DNA from: Paenibacillus sp. FSL R7-0337
GTDB taxonomy: Bacteria; Bacillota; Bacilli; Paenibacillales; Paenibacillaceae
Reading direction: 5' to 3'
Length of the DNA stretch: 64,000 bases
Assembly: GCF_037969875.1 (NCBI RefSeq)
Contig: NZ_CP150218.1
Location: 2,418,001 to 2,482,000, forward strand
In this document: piece by piece, positions 27,441-36,697 of the stretch
Position numbering within the stretch: the stretch's first letter is position 1
Layout of the letters: each line of letters begins with the position of its first letter
Translations under genes and position numbers: made by a program
The notes under the pieces: generated by a model
Database searches by the model: none
Told to the model about the DNA's origin: nothing
The model's input: only the letters and a program-made list of their open reading frames with translations

Positions 27441-28376
27441 TTACAGCTTAAGCAGCGCCTTAAGTTCCGGCAATTTGGAGCGGGATAACGGAACCACGGC
27501 CTCCTTGCCGGTGTTCAGCCGCAGACTGTAGCTGTTCTTCGTCCAGGTAATAATCTCGCGCACCTTTTGCAGATTGACGATGTAGGACCGGTGACACCGG
27601 AAGAAACCGAAATTCAGCAGCCGCGCTTCGAGCTGGGTCAAGGTCAGGGCACAGTCGTAATGCTCACCGCCGACATGCACCAGGATAGAGCCTTCTACAC
27701 TTTCAATAAAATCAATCTCGGGCGGGTCAAATAAAATCACCTTATCCTCCCGTTTGGTCGAGACCTTCTGTAAGGTGATGTTGGCCTCATCCTGCTTCTG
27801 CGCTTCCTGCCTGTCCTCTTCCGAATCGCGGATATCCAGCTGATGAAGCCCGGACCCGCTCAGCCGGTAGATGACATCACAGGAGATCAGCGCATCCTCC
27901 AGATTCGAGGTCAGAATGAGTATCCTTTTCTGCTGCGACAGATCATCCAGTATCCGCTTCAGCTGGCGGCGGTCCTGCTCCTCCAGATAGAAAAACGGCT
28001 CCTCCAATACGAGCGTGGACTGATGGGCGAAAAAAGCCCGCAGCAGGGTCACATACACCCTTTTCGAAGAGCTGAGCTGCATCAATCTGACCTTACGTTC
28101 CTCCTTCAGCGCAAAATAATCAGTTAACACAGCCGCCCGCTCCCCGCGTCCCGACATCCGGATCAGAAACGAGATTAGCTCCTCTACCGTGAGCCGCATA
28201 TATTCGTTCTGCCCGGCCCATGACAAATAATTGCCGGAATCCCGGGACAATTGCTCCATTAACAGTTGCTTGCGCCTCAAATCTGTGATAATACCAACCG
28301 AAGGGTTCGCAGACAGATCAAGCTCGAGCTTCGGCATTATTAATTCCCCATCTTCATATATAGGTTGAAATTGCAT
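27441..28376 (-). CDS. Walker-A-less ABC-like domain fused to LytTR DNA-binding domain
   Basis: 311 residues. Residues about 20-180 follow the outline of an ABC ATPase but have no GxxGxGKS: the matching place reads SVGIITDLRRKQ. The signature is worn to MQLSSSKRVYVTLLRAF (99-115), and a Walker-B-like TLVLEEPFFYLEEQD is at 121-135. An acidic linker (182-198) leads to a LytTR domain (about 207-311) with VEGSILVHVGG, FFRCHRSYIVNL and LPELKALLKL. It is probably a repressor or activator of the downstream ABC exporter. No nucleotide hydrolysis is expected; whether it binds ATP or the exporter ATPase is open. GGAGG precedes the ATG. Confidence 0.85.
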   Translation of the reverse strand: MQFQPIYEDGELIMPKLELDLSANPSVGIITDLRRKQLLMEQLSRDSGNYLSWAGQNEYMRLTVEELISFLIRMSGRGERAAVLTDYFALKEERKVRLMQLSSSKRVYVTLLRAFFAHQSTLVLEEPFFYLEEQDRRQLKRILDDLSQQKRILILTSNLEDALISCDVIYRLSGSGLHQLDIRDSEEDRQEAQKQDEANITLQKVSTKREDKVILFDPPEIDFIESVEGSILVHVGGEHYDCALTLTQLEARLLNFGFFRCHRSYIVNLQKVREIITWTKNSYSLRLNTGKEAVVPLSRSKLPELKALLKL

Positions 28377-28416
28377 GTCTTCCTCCCGCTCCAGGCTCTC
28401 TAGGATATATAATGCA

Positions 28417-28445
28417 ATTATAGAGATATGCTATGTATTTGTCAG
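28417..28445 (-). promoter_or_regulatory. Promoter of the LytTR-ABC operon
   Basis: On the minus strand CTGACA, 17 bases, TATAAT: close to the sigma-A consensus. It lies about 40 bases before the regulator's start, in the divergent intergenic space shared with the next membrane-protein gene, where LytTR sites would be expected. Confidence 0.75.
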
Positions 28446-28485
28446 GTACGGCCACAATCGATGCACAGAAAGGCGGATTTCTGCG

Positions 28486-28944
28486 ATGGGACTACATGCT
28501 CTGGGTTTTATCATCTCATTACTCGTATTACTGCCGAATCTTATATTCCTATTCTTCCCGCCCAGGAGTATTCCTGGCTCTCTAGACTCCGCCCCCCTGA
28601 TCTTCACGCTACTGGAGCGGGCAGGCCAGATCACCTGCTTGATGATGCCCATTCTTTTCGGCCGATTGATTTCTGCTCAGACCCTGGGAGTATCCGCTGT
28701 ACTGATGGCACTCTGCCTGCTGGTTTACTACGGCGGCTGGGTGCGCTATTTCCGGAGCGGGAGAGCTTTTACGGCGCTGTTCAAGCCCTGGCTGGGCATC
28801 CCCGTTCCTATGGCCGTCTTCCCGGCCCTCTATTTCCTGCTGCTTGGCGTTTGGCTCCAGTCCTGGTTGTTCATTGTTCCGGCCTGTCTATTCGCCGCCG
28901 GTCATTTAGTCAACAGCTGGAGCGTCTACGGGCAGCTCCGTTGA
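28486..28944 (+). CDS. Hypothetical membrane protein
   Basis: 152 residues with four clear hydrophobic spans (about 4-23, 37-60, 70-86, 98-138) and no motif I recognise. I use ATG 28486, preceded by AGAAAGGCGG; the frame is open to 28375 but that would overlap the divergent regulator's start region. Being divergent from a LytTR regulator, it may be a co-regulated part of the ABC system. Small membrane proteins next to LytTR regulators sometimes inhibit them; nothing here proves that. Confidence 0.6.
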   Translation: MGLHALGFIISLLVLLPNLIFLFFPPRSIPGSLDSAPLIFTLLERAGQITCLMMPILFGRLISAQTLGVSAVLMALCLLVYYGGWVRYFRSGRAFTALFKPWLGIPVPMAVFPALYFLLLGVWLQSWLFIVPACLFAAGHLVNSWSVYGQLR

Positions 28945-29051
28945 TAGCAGATCCGCAATATAACTATAGTTTTGCGCAACAAACCTACAGCTTGATCGGC
29001 TTATAATAGGGTTAAGCACACTATAGCGATATTATGGAGGTTATGGCGGGT

Positions 29052-30206
29052 ATGAACTGGGAGCAGGCGATTGAGCAGACACTTACGACTACGCGGCTTA
29101 ATGTGAAGCGATTTGGGGAGAGATTTCCGATTGTAAGTATGGGGGACGGCAAATATCATCTGACCGGCCACACCAACTGGACAGAGGGCTTCTGGCCTGG
29201 GATTTTATGGCTAAGCTATGAATACAGCCGGGACCCGGAGATTCATGCCGCCGCCATCCAGGCGACCGATTCCTTCCACCAGCGCATGCTGGACGGGCAG
29301 GCACTGGATCATCACGATATCGGCTTCCTGTACTCTCTTTCGGCCAAGGCCCGCTGGATTGCAGACAAGGATGAAGCCTCGCGCCTGCTCGCCTTGCAGG
29401 CAGCAGACCAGCTAATGAAGCGCTGGCGCCCCGGTCCTCAGCTCTTTCAGGCTTGGGGGGCCGAGGGCGATGAAGACAACGGCGGACGGATCATCATCGA
29501 CTGCCTGATGAATCTGCCGCTCCTCTGCTGGGCCAGCGGACAGACCGGCGACCCGGTCTATGCCAGGGCTTCCCGTATCCACGCCGAGACAAGCCGCCGC
29601 TTCCTGGTGAGGGGCGATGACTCTTCTTACCATACCTTTTATTTCGACCAGCAGACGGGGGATGCCCTTCGTGGAGGTACGGCACAAGGGTATCAGGACG
29701 GCTCCACCTGGACGAGGGGACAGGCCTGGGGTGTCTACGGCTTCGCTCTCGCCTACCGCAGCTTCCAGGAGCCTCATTACCTCGAAGCCTCCAAAAGAAT
29801 GGCCCGCTACTTCGTGGAGCATCTCCCCGCCGACCATGTAGCCTATTGGGATTTCGATGCCCCGCAGCAGGAAGGCACCCCGCGCGACAGCTCCGCTTCT
29901 GCCATCACCGTATGCGGTCTCTTAGAGCTGCTGGAGCATCTGCCGGAGAATGATCCCGACCGGGACTATTTCTGTGACGCCGTGAACAAATCCATGGACT
30001 CGCTGATCAATCGCTACTTCACCGCAGGCCACCCAGCAGAAGAGGGATTTCTGCGGCACGGCTCCTATTCGGTCAGAGGCAACGCCTCCCCGGATGACTT
30101 CATGATCTGGGGCGATTACTTCTTCCTGGAGGCGCTGCTGCGTCTTGCGCGGGGAATTCCGGGGTATTGGTATGAGCGGGAGACTACACAAAATACAACG
30201 ATCTGA
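29052..30206 (+). CDS. Glycoside hydrolase family 88 (unsaturated uronyl hydrolase)
   Basis: Cytoplasmic hydrolase removing unsaturated glucuronyl or galacturonyl residues from oligosaccharides released by polysaccharide lyases. The catalytic aspartates are in HHDIGFL (D89) and IIIDCLMNLPLL (D150) when counted from ATG 29052, almost the numbering of the Bacillus GL1 enzyme (D88, D149). Further landmarks are NWTEGFWPGILWLSYE, DGSTWTRGQAWGVYG and DDFMIWGDYFFLEALLRL. GGAGG lies upstream; ATG 29034 and 29043 are in frame but too close to it. No lyase or transporter adjoins it. 385 residues. Confidence 0.93.
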   Translation: MNWEQAIEQTLTTTRLNVKRFGERFPIVSMGDGKYHLTGHTNWTEGFWPGILWLSYEYSRDPEIHAAAIQATDSFHQRMLDGQALDHHDIGFLYSLSAKARWIADKDEASRLLALQAADQLMKRWRPGPQLFQAWGAEGDEDNGGRIIIDCLMNLPLLCWASGQTGDPVYARASRIHAETSRRFLVRGDDSSYHTFYFDQQTGDALRGGTAQGYQDGSTWTRGQAWGVYGFALAYRSFQEPHYLEASKRMARYFVEHLPADHVAYWDFDAPQQEGTPRDSSASAITVCGLLELLEHLPENDPDRDYFCDAVNKSMDSLINRYFTAGHPAEEGFLRHGSYSVRGNASPDDFMIWGDYFFLEALLRLARGIPGYWYERETTQNTTI

Positions 30207-30260
30207 CCTTTGATCCCAAATTGGTGGAGCATTACACATCCTACTTTATGGAAAAAAATA

Positions 30261-30289
30261 TTGTCTAGCGGACTCTTGTAGCGTATAGT
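30261..30289 (+). promoter_or_regulatory. Sigma-A promoter of the MBL-fold gene
   Basis: TTGTCT at 30261, 17-base spacer, TATAGT at 30284. The gene starts 31 bases downstream behind GAAGGGAGAG. Confidence 0.75.
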
Positions 30290-30319
30290 ATATTCCCATG
30301 TTGGAAGGGAGAGATTACT

Positions 30320-31285
30320 ATGCTGAACAGGATTGAATCATTTGAAGGCTCCAGGCATTTCCGGCTGCAATATATTGCAGACAGCACCGTTGCAGCGGTT
30401 GCGGTTCCAGGCACAGGCTCACTCGCAAACGCGGCCATTATTGACCTGGGGGGACTCACTTTGGTGGTGGACACATTCGCGACGCTGGAAGCAGCACAGG
30501 ATTTGAAGGCTGCTGCTGAGTATCTCACAGGGAACCCTGTATCCTATGTAATCAACACACACTGGCACAGCGATCATACTACTGGCAATCAGGTGTTTGT
30601 GCCTGACGCTCAGCTGATTGCAACATCAGGCACCCGTGAGACGATGAATACATTCGCCAGAGACCGGGTAGCCAAGTACCAGAACAACAGAGAGAAGATG
30701 CTAGAGGCGATCCGGGAAGCGGAATTGCAAGGCGAGCAGGAGACAGATAGCAAGCTGAAGCAAGAAATGGCTTGGGAGAATGCAACGGACCGTGAGTTCG
30801 TGAACATGCTGCCGCAGCTGGTTCATACAGTACCGAGCGTGACTTTTGACCGGCATATGACCATTCATGGCAGCAACCGCAGCGCGCAGCTCATTACATA
30901 TGGCGGAGGACACACGCAGAGCGATGCTATTGTGTACCTACCGGAAGATAAAATTGTCATTATCGGGGACCTCGTACTCTCGAACCATCACCCTGTTCTA
31001 GCCAATGCCAATCCTCAGGAATGGCTGTATATTCTGGAGCAGGTTGAATCGCTGGACGTGGAGACGATTGTACCAGGGCATGGTGAGGTCTGCTCCCTGC
31101 AACAGCTTCATGCGGTGAAGGGATACATAAGCAGAATGATCGCCATCGTGACCGAAGCCGTTCAGAATCAGCAGAGTATTGAAGAGATCGAAATCCCTGA
31201 AAAATACCGGGCTTGGTACTTCACAACCTATTTCAGGACAAATTTGAATAAGCTCTATGAACTGATTACTGCATCAGGGGAGTAA
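30320..31285 (+). CDS. MBL-fold metallo-hydrolase
   Basis: 321 residues with the metallo-beta-lactamase metal motif NTHWHSDHTTGN near residue 80, a histidine in YGGGHTQSD near 198, IIGDLVLSNHHP near 215 and VPGHGEV near 255: a complete two-metal site. There is no obvious signal peptide, so it is probably cytoplasmic. A helical insertion (about 108-150, KYQNNREKMLEAIREAELQ) is rich in charge. The family includes beta-lactamases, lactonases, thiolesterases and more, and I cannot name a substrate. It has its own promoter and terminator. Confidence 0.85.
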   Translation: MLNRIESFEGSRHFRLQYIADSTVAAVAVPGTGSLANAAIIDLGGLTLVVDTFATLEAAQDLKAAAEYLTGNPVSYVINTHWHSDHTTGNQVFVPDAQLIATSGTRETMNTFARDRVAKYQNNREKMLEAIREAELQGEQETDSKLKQEMAWENATDREFVNMLPQLVHTVPSVTFDRHMTIHGSNRSAQLITYGGGHTQSDAIVYLPEDKIVIIGDLVLSNHHPVLANANPQEWLYILEQVESLDVETIVPGHGEVCSLQQLHAVKGYISRMIAIVTEAVQNQQSIEEIEIPEKYRAWYFTTYFRTNLNKLYELITASGE

Positions 31286-31323
31286 CAGAGAGCATTCGGC
31301 GTATATCGTATAAATAACCAGAC

Positions 31324-31370
31324 GAGGCAAGAAAAGAAGAGCATATCCCTTCTTTTCTTGCTTTTTCTAT
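31324..31370. terminator. Bidirectional terminator
   Basis: GCAAGAAAAGAAG and CTTCTTTTCTTGC pair around a short loop, with T-rich ends on both strands. It sits between the convergent MBL-fold and methyltransferase genes. Confidence 0.85.
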
Positions 31371-31375
31371 GCATA

Positions 31376-32008
31376 CTATCCTTTCCTAAGTACAAAACAT
31401 AGCGTGTCTGCTCCCCCCGTATACGGACTGCCGCAACTATCATCGTAGACACTGTCCAGTTGGAATCCCCAAGGCAACACTTCCTCCGCAAGGGTCCCCT
31501 GTGTAAACACCGTGTTCCAGATCAAATAATGATGCAGCTCATGATCGGCAAGTATGAGGGTCTGACGGGCCTCCACGGTATGCCCCTCGAAGAAATAAGA
31601 CGCTTCGAGACATACATGCGGTTCAGCATTCCAAAAACCTCCGTCTGGATGCACCGTCCACGAGGTACTGTCCTGCTTACTCCAATTCGTCTTCTGCGTG
31701 AACACATAGGCGATTGAACGTCTTGAGAAATCAAGTCCCGTTACGTTATACCCCTGTTCAAAGAGACGCTTGGTATAGAGCCCCGGTCCACAACCAAGGT
31801 CAAGAATACGGCTTCCCGGCGGGATCAGACGGCTAAGCCACTTCACTGAACAGTCAATATCGCTATGCCTGCGGCTCGCCGCTTCCCAGTCCGGATTCAG
31901 ATGAGCTTCCAGCATTTGCTTCGAGATATGCCCGTCATTCCAAAGGGGTTCAACGCTTCGTTGCCAGAGCACAGGTTGTCTAGCAAGTGAAAACAGGTGA
32001 TTTAGCAT
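31376..32008 (-). pseudogene. SAM-dependent methyltransferase with an internal deletion
   Basis: Reads as one frame (210 residues from ATG 32008, six bases after AAAGGA). Motif I ILDLGCGPGLYTKRLFEQGYNVTGLDFSRRSIAY is intact. Directly after it comes VFTQKTNWSKQDSTSWTV...GGFWNAEPHVCLEASYFF, which in full-length relatives follows the DVLRPGG-type motif III region. About 80-90 residues carrying motifs II-III seem to be missing at about position 31705, with the frame kept. The remaining protein could not form a normal Rossmann methyltransferase core, so it is probably inactive. This rests on my memory of family layout. Confidence 0.65.
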
Positions 32009-32263
32009 ATGGTTTCCTTTCATAAAAAGCTCTCGGGCCGTTATACTCTCATTAACTCCCGGTACCTAAATGGTATACGATCCTCTATGTCTGTCTCCAG
32101 GCACAGAATGGTTAAAATAAAAGTTGCCGCTGCGGGTAGTGAGCCTAATGTTATAGCACTTCCACTCTTTATGACTTCCAACCATCCTCCCCGCTAGCTT
32201 CCCTTACTCCCTCACCCGTGTTATATATGTACTTAACTGAACAAGATAAGGAGAGCCTTAGAG

Positions 32264-32968
32264 ATGTCCAAAATTCTGATCGTGGAAGATGATCCGAAGA
32301 TTGCAGACCTGCTGCTGTCAGCGATTGAGAAGTATGGTTATGAGGGGGGCAGGGTCAAAGACTTTCGTCAGGTGCTACAAGAATTTGAACAGGTAAGGCC
32401 GGATCTGGTGCTGCTGGATGTGAATTTGCCCAGCTATGACGGGTATTACTGGTGCCGGCAGATCCGAAAGATCTCTACTTGTCCTGTGCTGTTCATTTCG
32501 GCGCGGGATGGGGAGATGGACCAGATTATGGCGCTGGAGAACGGCGGGGATGATTATATTACGAAGCCCTTTCACTCAGGGATTGTACTGGCCAAAATCC
32601 ACAGCCATCTCCGCCGCGCTTACGGGGAATATGCGGCTAAGCGCGAGGAACTGATGCTGGAGAAGGAAGGGCTGATTCTGTATCCTGAAAGGCTTGAATT
32701 GCAGTACGGGCAGGCGGTCGTGCCTCTTACCCGCAAGGAATCGGATCTCATTGAGAGTCTGATGGAGCGTTACCCGAGGGTTGCCAGCCGGGAAGCGCTG
32801 CTGGAGAAGCTATGGGACCCGCAGGCTTTTGTGGATGAGAACACGCTGAACGTGAATATCGCACGGGTCCGCAAGAAATTCCAGGAGCTGGGGATGGAGG
32901 ATGCTGTGCTTACCGTCAGGGGTTCGGGATACCGGCTGAACAACAGCTGGTCAGGGGCCCAGCCATGA
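32264..32968 (+). CDS. OmpR-family response regulator (BceR-like)
   Basis: 234 residues: receiver domain with phospho-acceptor D52 in LVLLDVNLPSYDG and acidic pocket EDD (8-10), then a winged-helix DNA-binding domain ending VRGSGYRLN. The sequence and the partner genes match BceR-type regulators controlling antimicrobial-peptide transporters. It overlaps the kinase gene by four bases. AAGGAGAG precedes the ATG. Confidence 0.92.
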   Translation: MSKILIVEDDPKIADLLLSAIEKYGYEGGRVKDFRQVLQEFEQVRPDLVLLDVNLPSYDGYYWCRQIRKISTCPVLFISARDGEMDQIMALENGGDDYITKPFHSGIVLAKIHSHLRRAYGEYAAKREELMLEKEGLILYPERLELQYGQAVVPLTRKESDLIESLMERYPRVASREALLEKLWDPQAFVDENTLNVNIARVRKKFQELGMEDAVLTVRGSGYRLNNSWSGAQP

Positions 32969-33963
32969 AGCTGTTTCTCCGTGAGCATATGTTGTTATTG
33001 GCTGTGCAGATCGTGCAATTCGGTGCTATGCTGTCCATTTACTGGCTGGACGGCTACCGCGATCTGCCGACCGCGCTCTATGCGGTCTTTATTGGCTTCT
33101 TCTTCCTCAGTTGCTATCTCATCTACCAATATATCAGCAGGCGCCGTTATTATCTTCGCCTCAGCAGACCTCTGGAGACGCTGGACGAATCCTTTCAGAA
33201 GCTGGAGAACCACCCTGTATCCACAGCGCTGGAGCAGCTGCTGCATGCCCAATACGGCTACTATCAGCAGCAGCTGACGGCGGTGAAGCAGCAGCAGGAG
33301 CAGCATCTGACTTTCATCGACCAATGGGTCCATCAGATGAAGACGCCTTTGTCAGTCATCGAGCTGACCGTGCAGAATATGGACGAGCCGGAGTTTGCCA
33401 GCATCCGCGAGGAGCTGGAGCGTATGCGCAGCGGACTGCATACCGTTCTGTATATGGCCAGGCTGCGGGCTTTTGAGAAGGATTTCCACATCAGGCCTGT
33501 CGTCCTGCCGAAGCTGGTGAACGAGGTGGTCCATGATCACAGACGCCTGTTCATCCGCAGCCATATCTTTCCCGAGGTCCAAGCCCCAACTCACGGCCTT
33601 ACCGCCCAGACCGATGAGAAATGGCTGTTCTTCATGCTGTCGCAAATTATGAACAATGCCATTAAATATTCAGCGGCGGCTAATACGGAGACCGGCCGGA
33701 AAATCACTATATCCTGCTATATAAGAGGACCGGAGGCAGTTATTGAGGTTAAGGACCGGGGCATTGGTATTGAGGCGTCTGATCTCAAACGGGTATTCGA
33801 CCCCTTCTTCACCGGCAGCAACGGGCGCGGGCTGCGGGAGTCTACAGGAATGGGACTGTATCTGACGAAGGAGTCCGCCGACCGTCTCGGGCACCGGCTT
33901 GAGCTGGAATCGGCGGCTGGTGAAGGAACGGTGGTGCGGATTATTTTGACGGCGGATACTTAG
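32965..33963 (+). CDS. Intramembrane-sensing histidine kinase (BceS-like)
   Basis: 332 residues. Two membrane helices (about 10-27 and 36-56) are joined by a loop of under ten residues, so there is no extracellular sensor domain: the hallmark of BceS-type kinases, which read the activity of their ABC transporter. Dimerisation box WVHQMKTPLSVIE with H123, N box MNNAIKYS, and G boxes DRGIGIEASD and GMGLYL are intact. It is followed by its ABC transporter genes. Confidence 0.93.
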   Translation: MKLFLREHMLLLAVQIVQFGAMLSIYWLDGYRDLPTALYAVFIGFFFLSCYLIYQYISRRRYYLRLSRPLETLDESFQKLENHPVSTALEQLLHAQYGYYQQQLTAVKQQQEQHLTFIDQWVHQMKTPLSVIELTVQNMDEPEFASIREELERMRSGLHTVLYMARLRAFEKDFHIRPVVLPKLVNEVVHDHRRLFIRSHIFPEVQAPTHGLTAQTDEKWLFFMLSQIMNNAIKYSAAANTETGRKITISCYIRGPEAVIEVKDRGIGIEASDLKRVFDPFFTGSNGRGLRESTGMGLYLTKESADRLGHRLELESAAGEGTVVRIILTADT

Positions 33964-34062
33964 CTTACAGACGTGTAATAAAAGTGACATCTAAATCGAT
34001 AGTTGAGACGCTGCCGTCTCCGGTATATTGGTTACAGAACAAGTGAGGGGGAGTACAGCCTT

Positions 34063-34830
34063 ATGCTGGAGGTTCAAAAGGTCAGTAAAATCTATGAAGG
34101 AAACGTGGCCTACCGGGCCTTGACCGACATTGACTTAACCATCGCAGCCGGAGAATTCGTGGGGATTATGGGACCCTCCGGCAGCGGAAAAACAACGCTC
34201 CTGAATATGATTGCCACCGTGGACGTTCCGACTACCGGAAGCATTAGGATCAATCATAAGGACACGGGCAAGCTGGACAAAAATGAGCTGGCAGTCTTCC
34301 GCCGCCGCGAGCTGGGCTTTGTCTTTCAGGATTTCAATCTGCTGAATACCCTGACTGTCGAAGAGAATATAGTGCTGCCGCTGACCCTGGATGGGACCCG
34401 GGTTAGTGAAATGAAGCAAAAGGCCCGGGACATTGCCGAGAAGCTGGGGATTGGCTCCATTATGAATAAACGCACCTATGAGATCTCCGGCGGACAGGCT
34501 CAGCGGACTGCGATCGCCAGAGCCATGATTCATGCTCCGAAGCTGCTGCTGGCCGATGAGCCTACCGGAAATCTCGATTCCAAGGCAGCCAAAGATGTGA
34601 TGGATCTGCTGGAAACGCTCAACCGGCAGCAGTCCACAACGATGATGCTTGTTACTCATGACGCTGTAGCCGCCAGCTATTGTCACCGCGTGGTATTCAT
34701 TAAGGACGGCAGGTTCTATACAGAGATCCACCAGGGGGATAACCGCCAGAGCTTTTTCCAGAAAATTATTGATACACTTTCGCTGTTAGGGGGGTATAGC
34801 CATGACGTTCCGCCAGTTCGCATTCCGTAA
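34063..34830 (+). CDS. ABC transporter ATP-binding protein (BceA-like)
   Basis: 255 residues, Walker A GPSGSGKTT near 42, signature ISGGQAQRTAIARA near 145, Walker B LLLADEPTGNLDS near 165, H-loop VTHD. It belongs to the MacB/BceA class, with ATG 34063 after GAGGGGGAG; the frame from 34003 lacks a ribosome site. It overlaps the permease gene by 29 bases. A 100-bp gap after the kinase is where a BceR-controlled promoter would be expected; I did not find a convincing site. Confidence 0.93.
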   Translation: MLEVQKVSKIYEGNVAYRALTDIDLTIAAGEFVGIMGPSGSGKTTLLNMIATVDVPTTGSIRINHKDTGKLDKNELAVFRRRELGFVFQDFNLLNTLTVEENIVLPLTLDGTRVSEMKQKARDIAEKLGIGSIMNKRTYEISGGQAQRTAIARAMIHAPKLLLADEPTGNLDSKAAKDVMDLLETLNRQQSTTMMLVTHDAVAASYCHRVVFIKDGRFYTEIHQGDNRQSFFQKIIDTLSLLGGYSHDVPPVRIP

Positions 34831-36685
34831 CGTCTCCCGGAACAAACGGCTGTACACCGCCTATTTTCTCAGCAGTATGTTTACGGTAATGGTCTTCTTC
34901 ACCTTCTCCATCTTCGCCTATCATCCGGTACTGAGCGGGGAACATATTCAATCCAGTGCGGCTCTTGCTCTTTCGGTCTCCAAATGGGTGATCTATGTGT
35001 TCTCCTTCTTCTTCGTGCTCTACTCCATGAGCGCCTTCCTGCAATCGCGCAAGCGGGAGTTCGGGCTGATGATGATGCATGGCATGACGGTCCGGCAGCT
35101 GCGGCGGATGATCTTTCTGGAGAATATGATCGTCGGGTCAGGCGCGACGGTCAGCGGCATTGGACTAGGCCTTATCTTTGCCAAAGGAATTCTGCTTGCC
35201 GGGGAGAATGTGCTTGCGCTTAATGAGCCACTGCAATTCTATTTCCCGTTCAAGGCGATGGTGCTGACACTGATCTCCTTCCTGCTACTATTCGTCCTGA
35301 TCTCCCTGTTCATCTCTACGGTGCTGCGCAGCGGCAAGCTGATCACGCTCATCCATTCAAACCGTCAGCCCAAGCCGGAGCCGAAGGCCTCGCTTCTGCT
35401 GTCTTTGCTGGTGGTAACGCTGCTGGGAATCAGCTACTTCCTGTCCCTTCGGGCGAGTGGTCTGAGTGTGGTGTTGTTGCTCGCGCCGGTGGTCATTATG
35501 GTGTCGATCGGTACCTATCTGCTATTCACACAGCTCAGTGTGTACCTGATCCGTAAGCTGAAGGCGCGTGAGCAGCTATTCTGGCGCAGAACCAATATGC
35601 TGCTGCTCTCTGATCTTTCCTACCGGATGAAGGACAACGCACGTTCCTTTTTCCTGGTCGCCATCATCTCTACCGTATCCTTCAGCGCGATAGGAGCCCT
35701 GTACGGATTCCAGTCGATGATAAACGGAGCGCTTACGCAGAAGAACCCTTATCTGTTCACCTATCAGTCCCTGGACGGGGACAGCAAGGCACAGTCCCAT
35801 ATACAGCTAATTGACCAAAGCCTGGGCAAAGCCGGGATTGCTGCCGAAAAAATGAGTCTGAAGCTTAACTATTATAAGGCTGCAGATAGCGTCCAGACAC
35901 TGGTTCTGGTGAAGCAATCCGAATACAACAGCGTAGCCGGGCTGCTGGGGCTAAATCCCATCCGGCTTACCGCAGGGAAAGCAGCCGTTGTAGATTTCGG
36001 CCTGTCCCGCGAGGGGGAAGAGATGCTCAATCAGCCGGTCGAGCTGCAGCCAGGAATCGTCATCGAGGCGGATCAGGCTGTCGTATCTTGGGCCGTACGG
36101 GGAGTCAGCGGTTATTACGTCGTCCCCGATGAGTGGACCCGCAAGCTTGGACAGCCGCTCAAAGTGAGCCGTTATTATGCATGGCACGGTGCGATTGGAC
36201 AGCCGGGAGCAGAGAAGGCAGGTGCAAAGCTGACAAATGAGCTTCCCTATGATGAGCAGTATATTTTTTATGCGCTCGAGTATTTAACCTCCAAGACCAA
36301 TGACAGCTTTGGCCCCGTGATGTTCATCGGTTTTTTTGTCGGAATCGTATTTTTTGTCTCTGCCGGCAGCTTTCTCTATTTCCGGCTGTACAGCGATCTG
36401 GATGAGGATAAGCAGAAGTTCAAGGCCATCTCCAAGCTGGGGCTGAGTGACAAAGAGCTGGGCCGGATATTGAACCGCCAGATCAGCCTGCTCTTCTTCG
36501 CCCCGATCGTTGTCGCGCTTGTGCATGGAGCCGTTGCCCTTACCGCACTGTCACATATGTTCCAATACTCCATATTCAGGGAGTCCCTGCTTGTGCTGGG
36601 CCTGTTCTTCTTCATTCAGGTGATCTACTTCTTCATTGTCCGCCTGTTCTACACGAGGCAGATCCGGTCGGCGCTGGCCGGATAG
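34802..36685 (+). CDS. BceB-like ABC permease
   Basis: 627 residues with about ten hydrophobic spans and a large extracytoplasmic segment (roughly 300-500) between spans 7 and 8, the BceB architecture (B. subtilis BceB is 646). It contains two FtsX/MacB permease cores: near the N-terminus (AFLQSRKREFGLMMMHGMTVRQLRRM) and near the C-terminus (SAGSFLYFRLYSDLDEDKQKFKAISKLGLSDKEL). Such permeases confer resistance to bacitracin-like or lantibiotic peptides and pass the flux signal to the kinase. The specific peptide cannot be read from sequence. Confidence 0.93.
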   Translation: MTFRQFAFRNVSRNKRLYTAYFLSSMFTVMVFFTFSIFAYHPVLSGEHIQSSAALALSVSKWVIYVFSFFFVLYSMSAFLQSRKREFGLMMMHGMTVRQLRRMIFLENMIVGSGATVSGIGLGLIFAKGILLAGENVLALNEPLQFYFPFKAMVLTLISFLLLFVLISLFISTVLRSGKLITLIHSNRQPKPEPKASLLLSLLVVTLLGISYFLSLRASGLSVVLLLAPVVIMVSIGTYLLFTQLSVYLIRKLKAREQLFWRRTNMLLLSDLSYRMKDNARSFFLVAIISTVSFSAIGALYGFQSMINGALTQKNPYLFTYQSLDGDSKAQSHIQLIDQSLGKAGIAAEKMSLKLNYYKAADSVQTLVLVKQSEYNSVAGLLGLNPIRLTAGKAAVVDFGLSREGEEMLNQPVELQPGIVIEADQAVVSWAVRGVSGYYVVPDEWTRKLGQPLKVSRYYAWHGAIGQPGAEKAGAKLTNELPYDEQYIFYALEYLTSKTNDSFGPVMFIGFFVGIVFFVSAGSFLYFRLYSDLDEDKQKFKAISKLGLSDKELGRILNRQISLLFFAPIVVALVHGAVALTALSHMFQYSIFRESLLVLGLFFFIQVIYFFIVRLFYTRQIRSALAG

Positions 36686-36697
36686 ACGGCCGCGCAA

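Noticed and set aside
28375..28485. Extended N-terminus of the four-TM membrane protein
   Set aside because: It would overlap the divergent regulator's promoter and start; ATG 28486 has the ribosome site.
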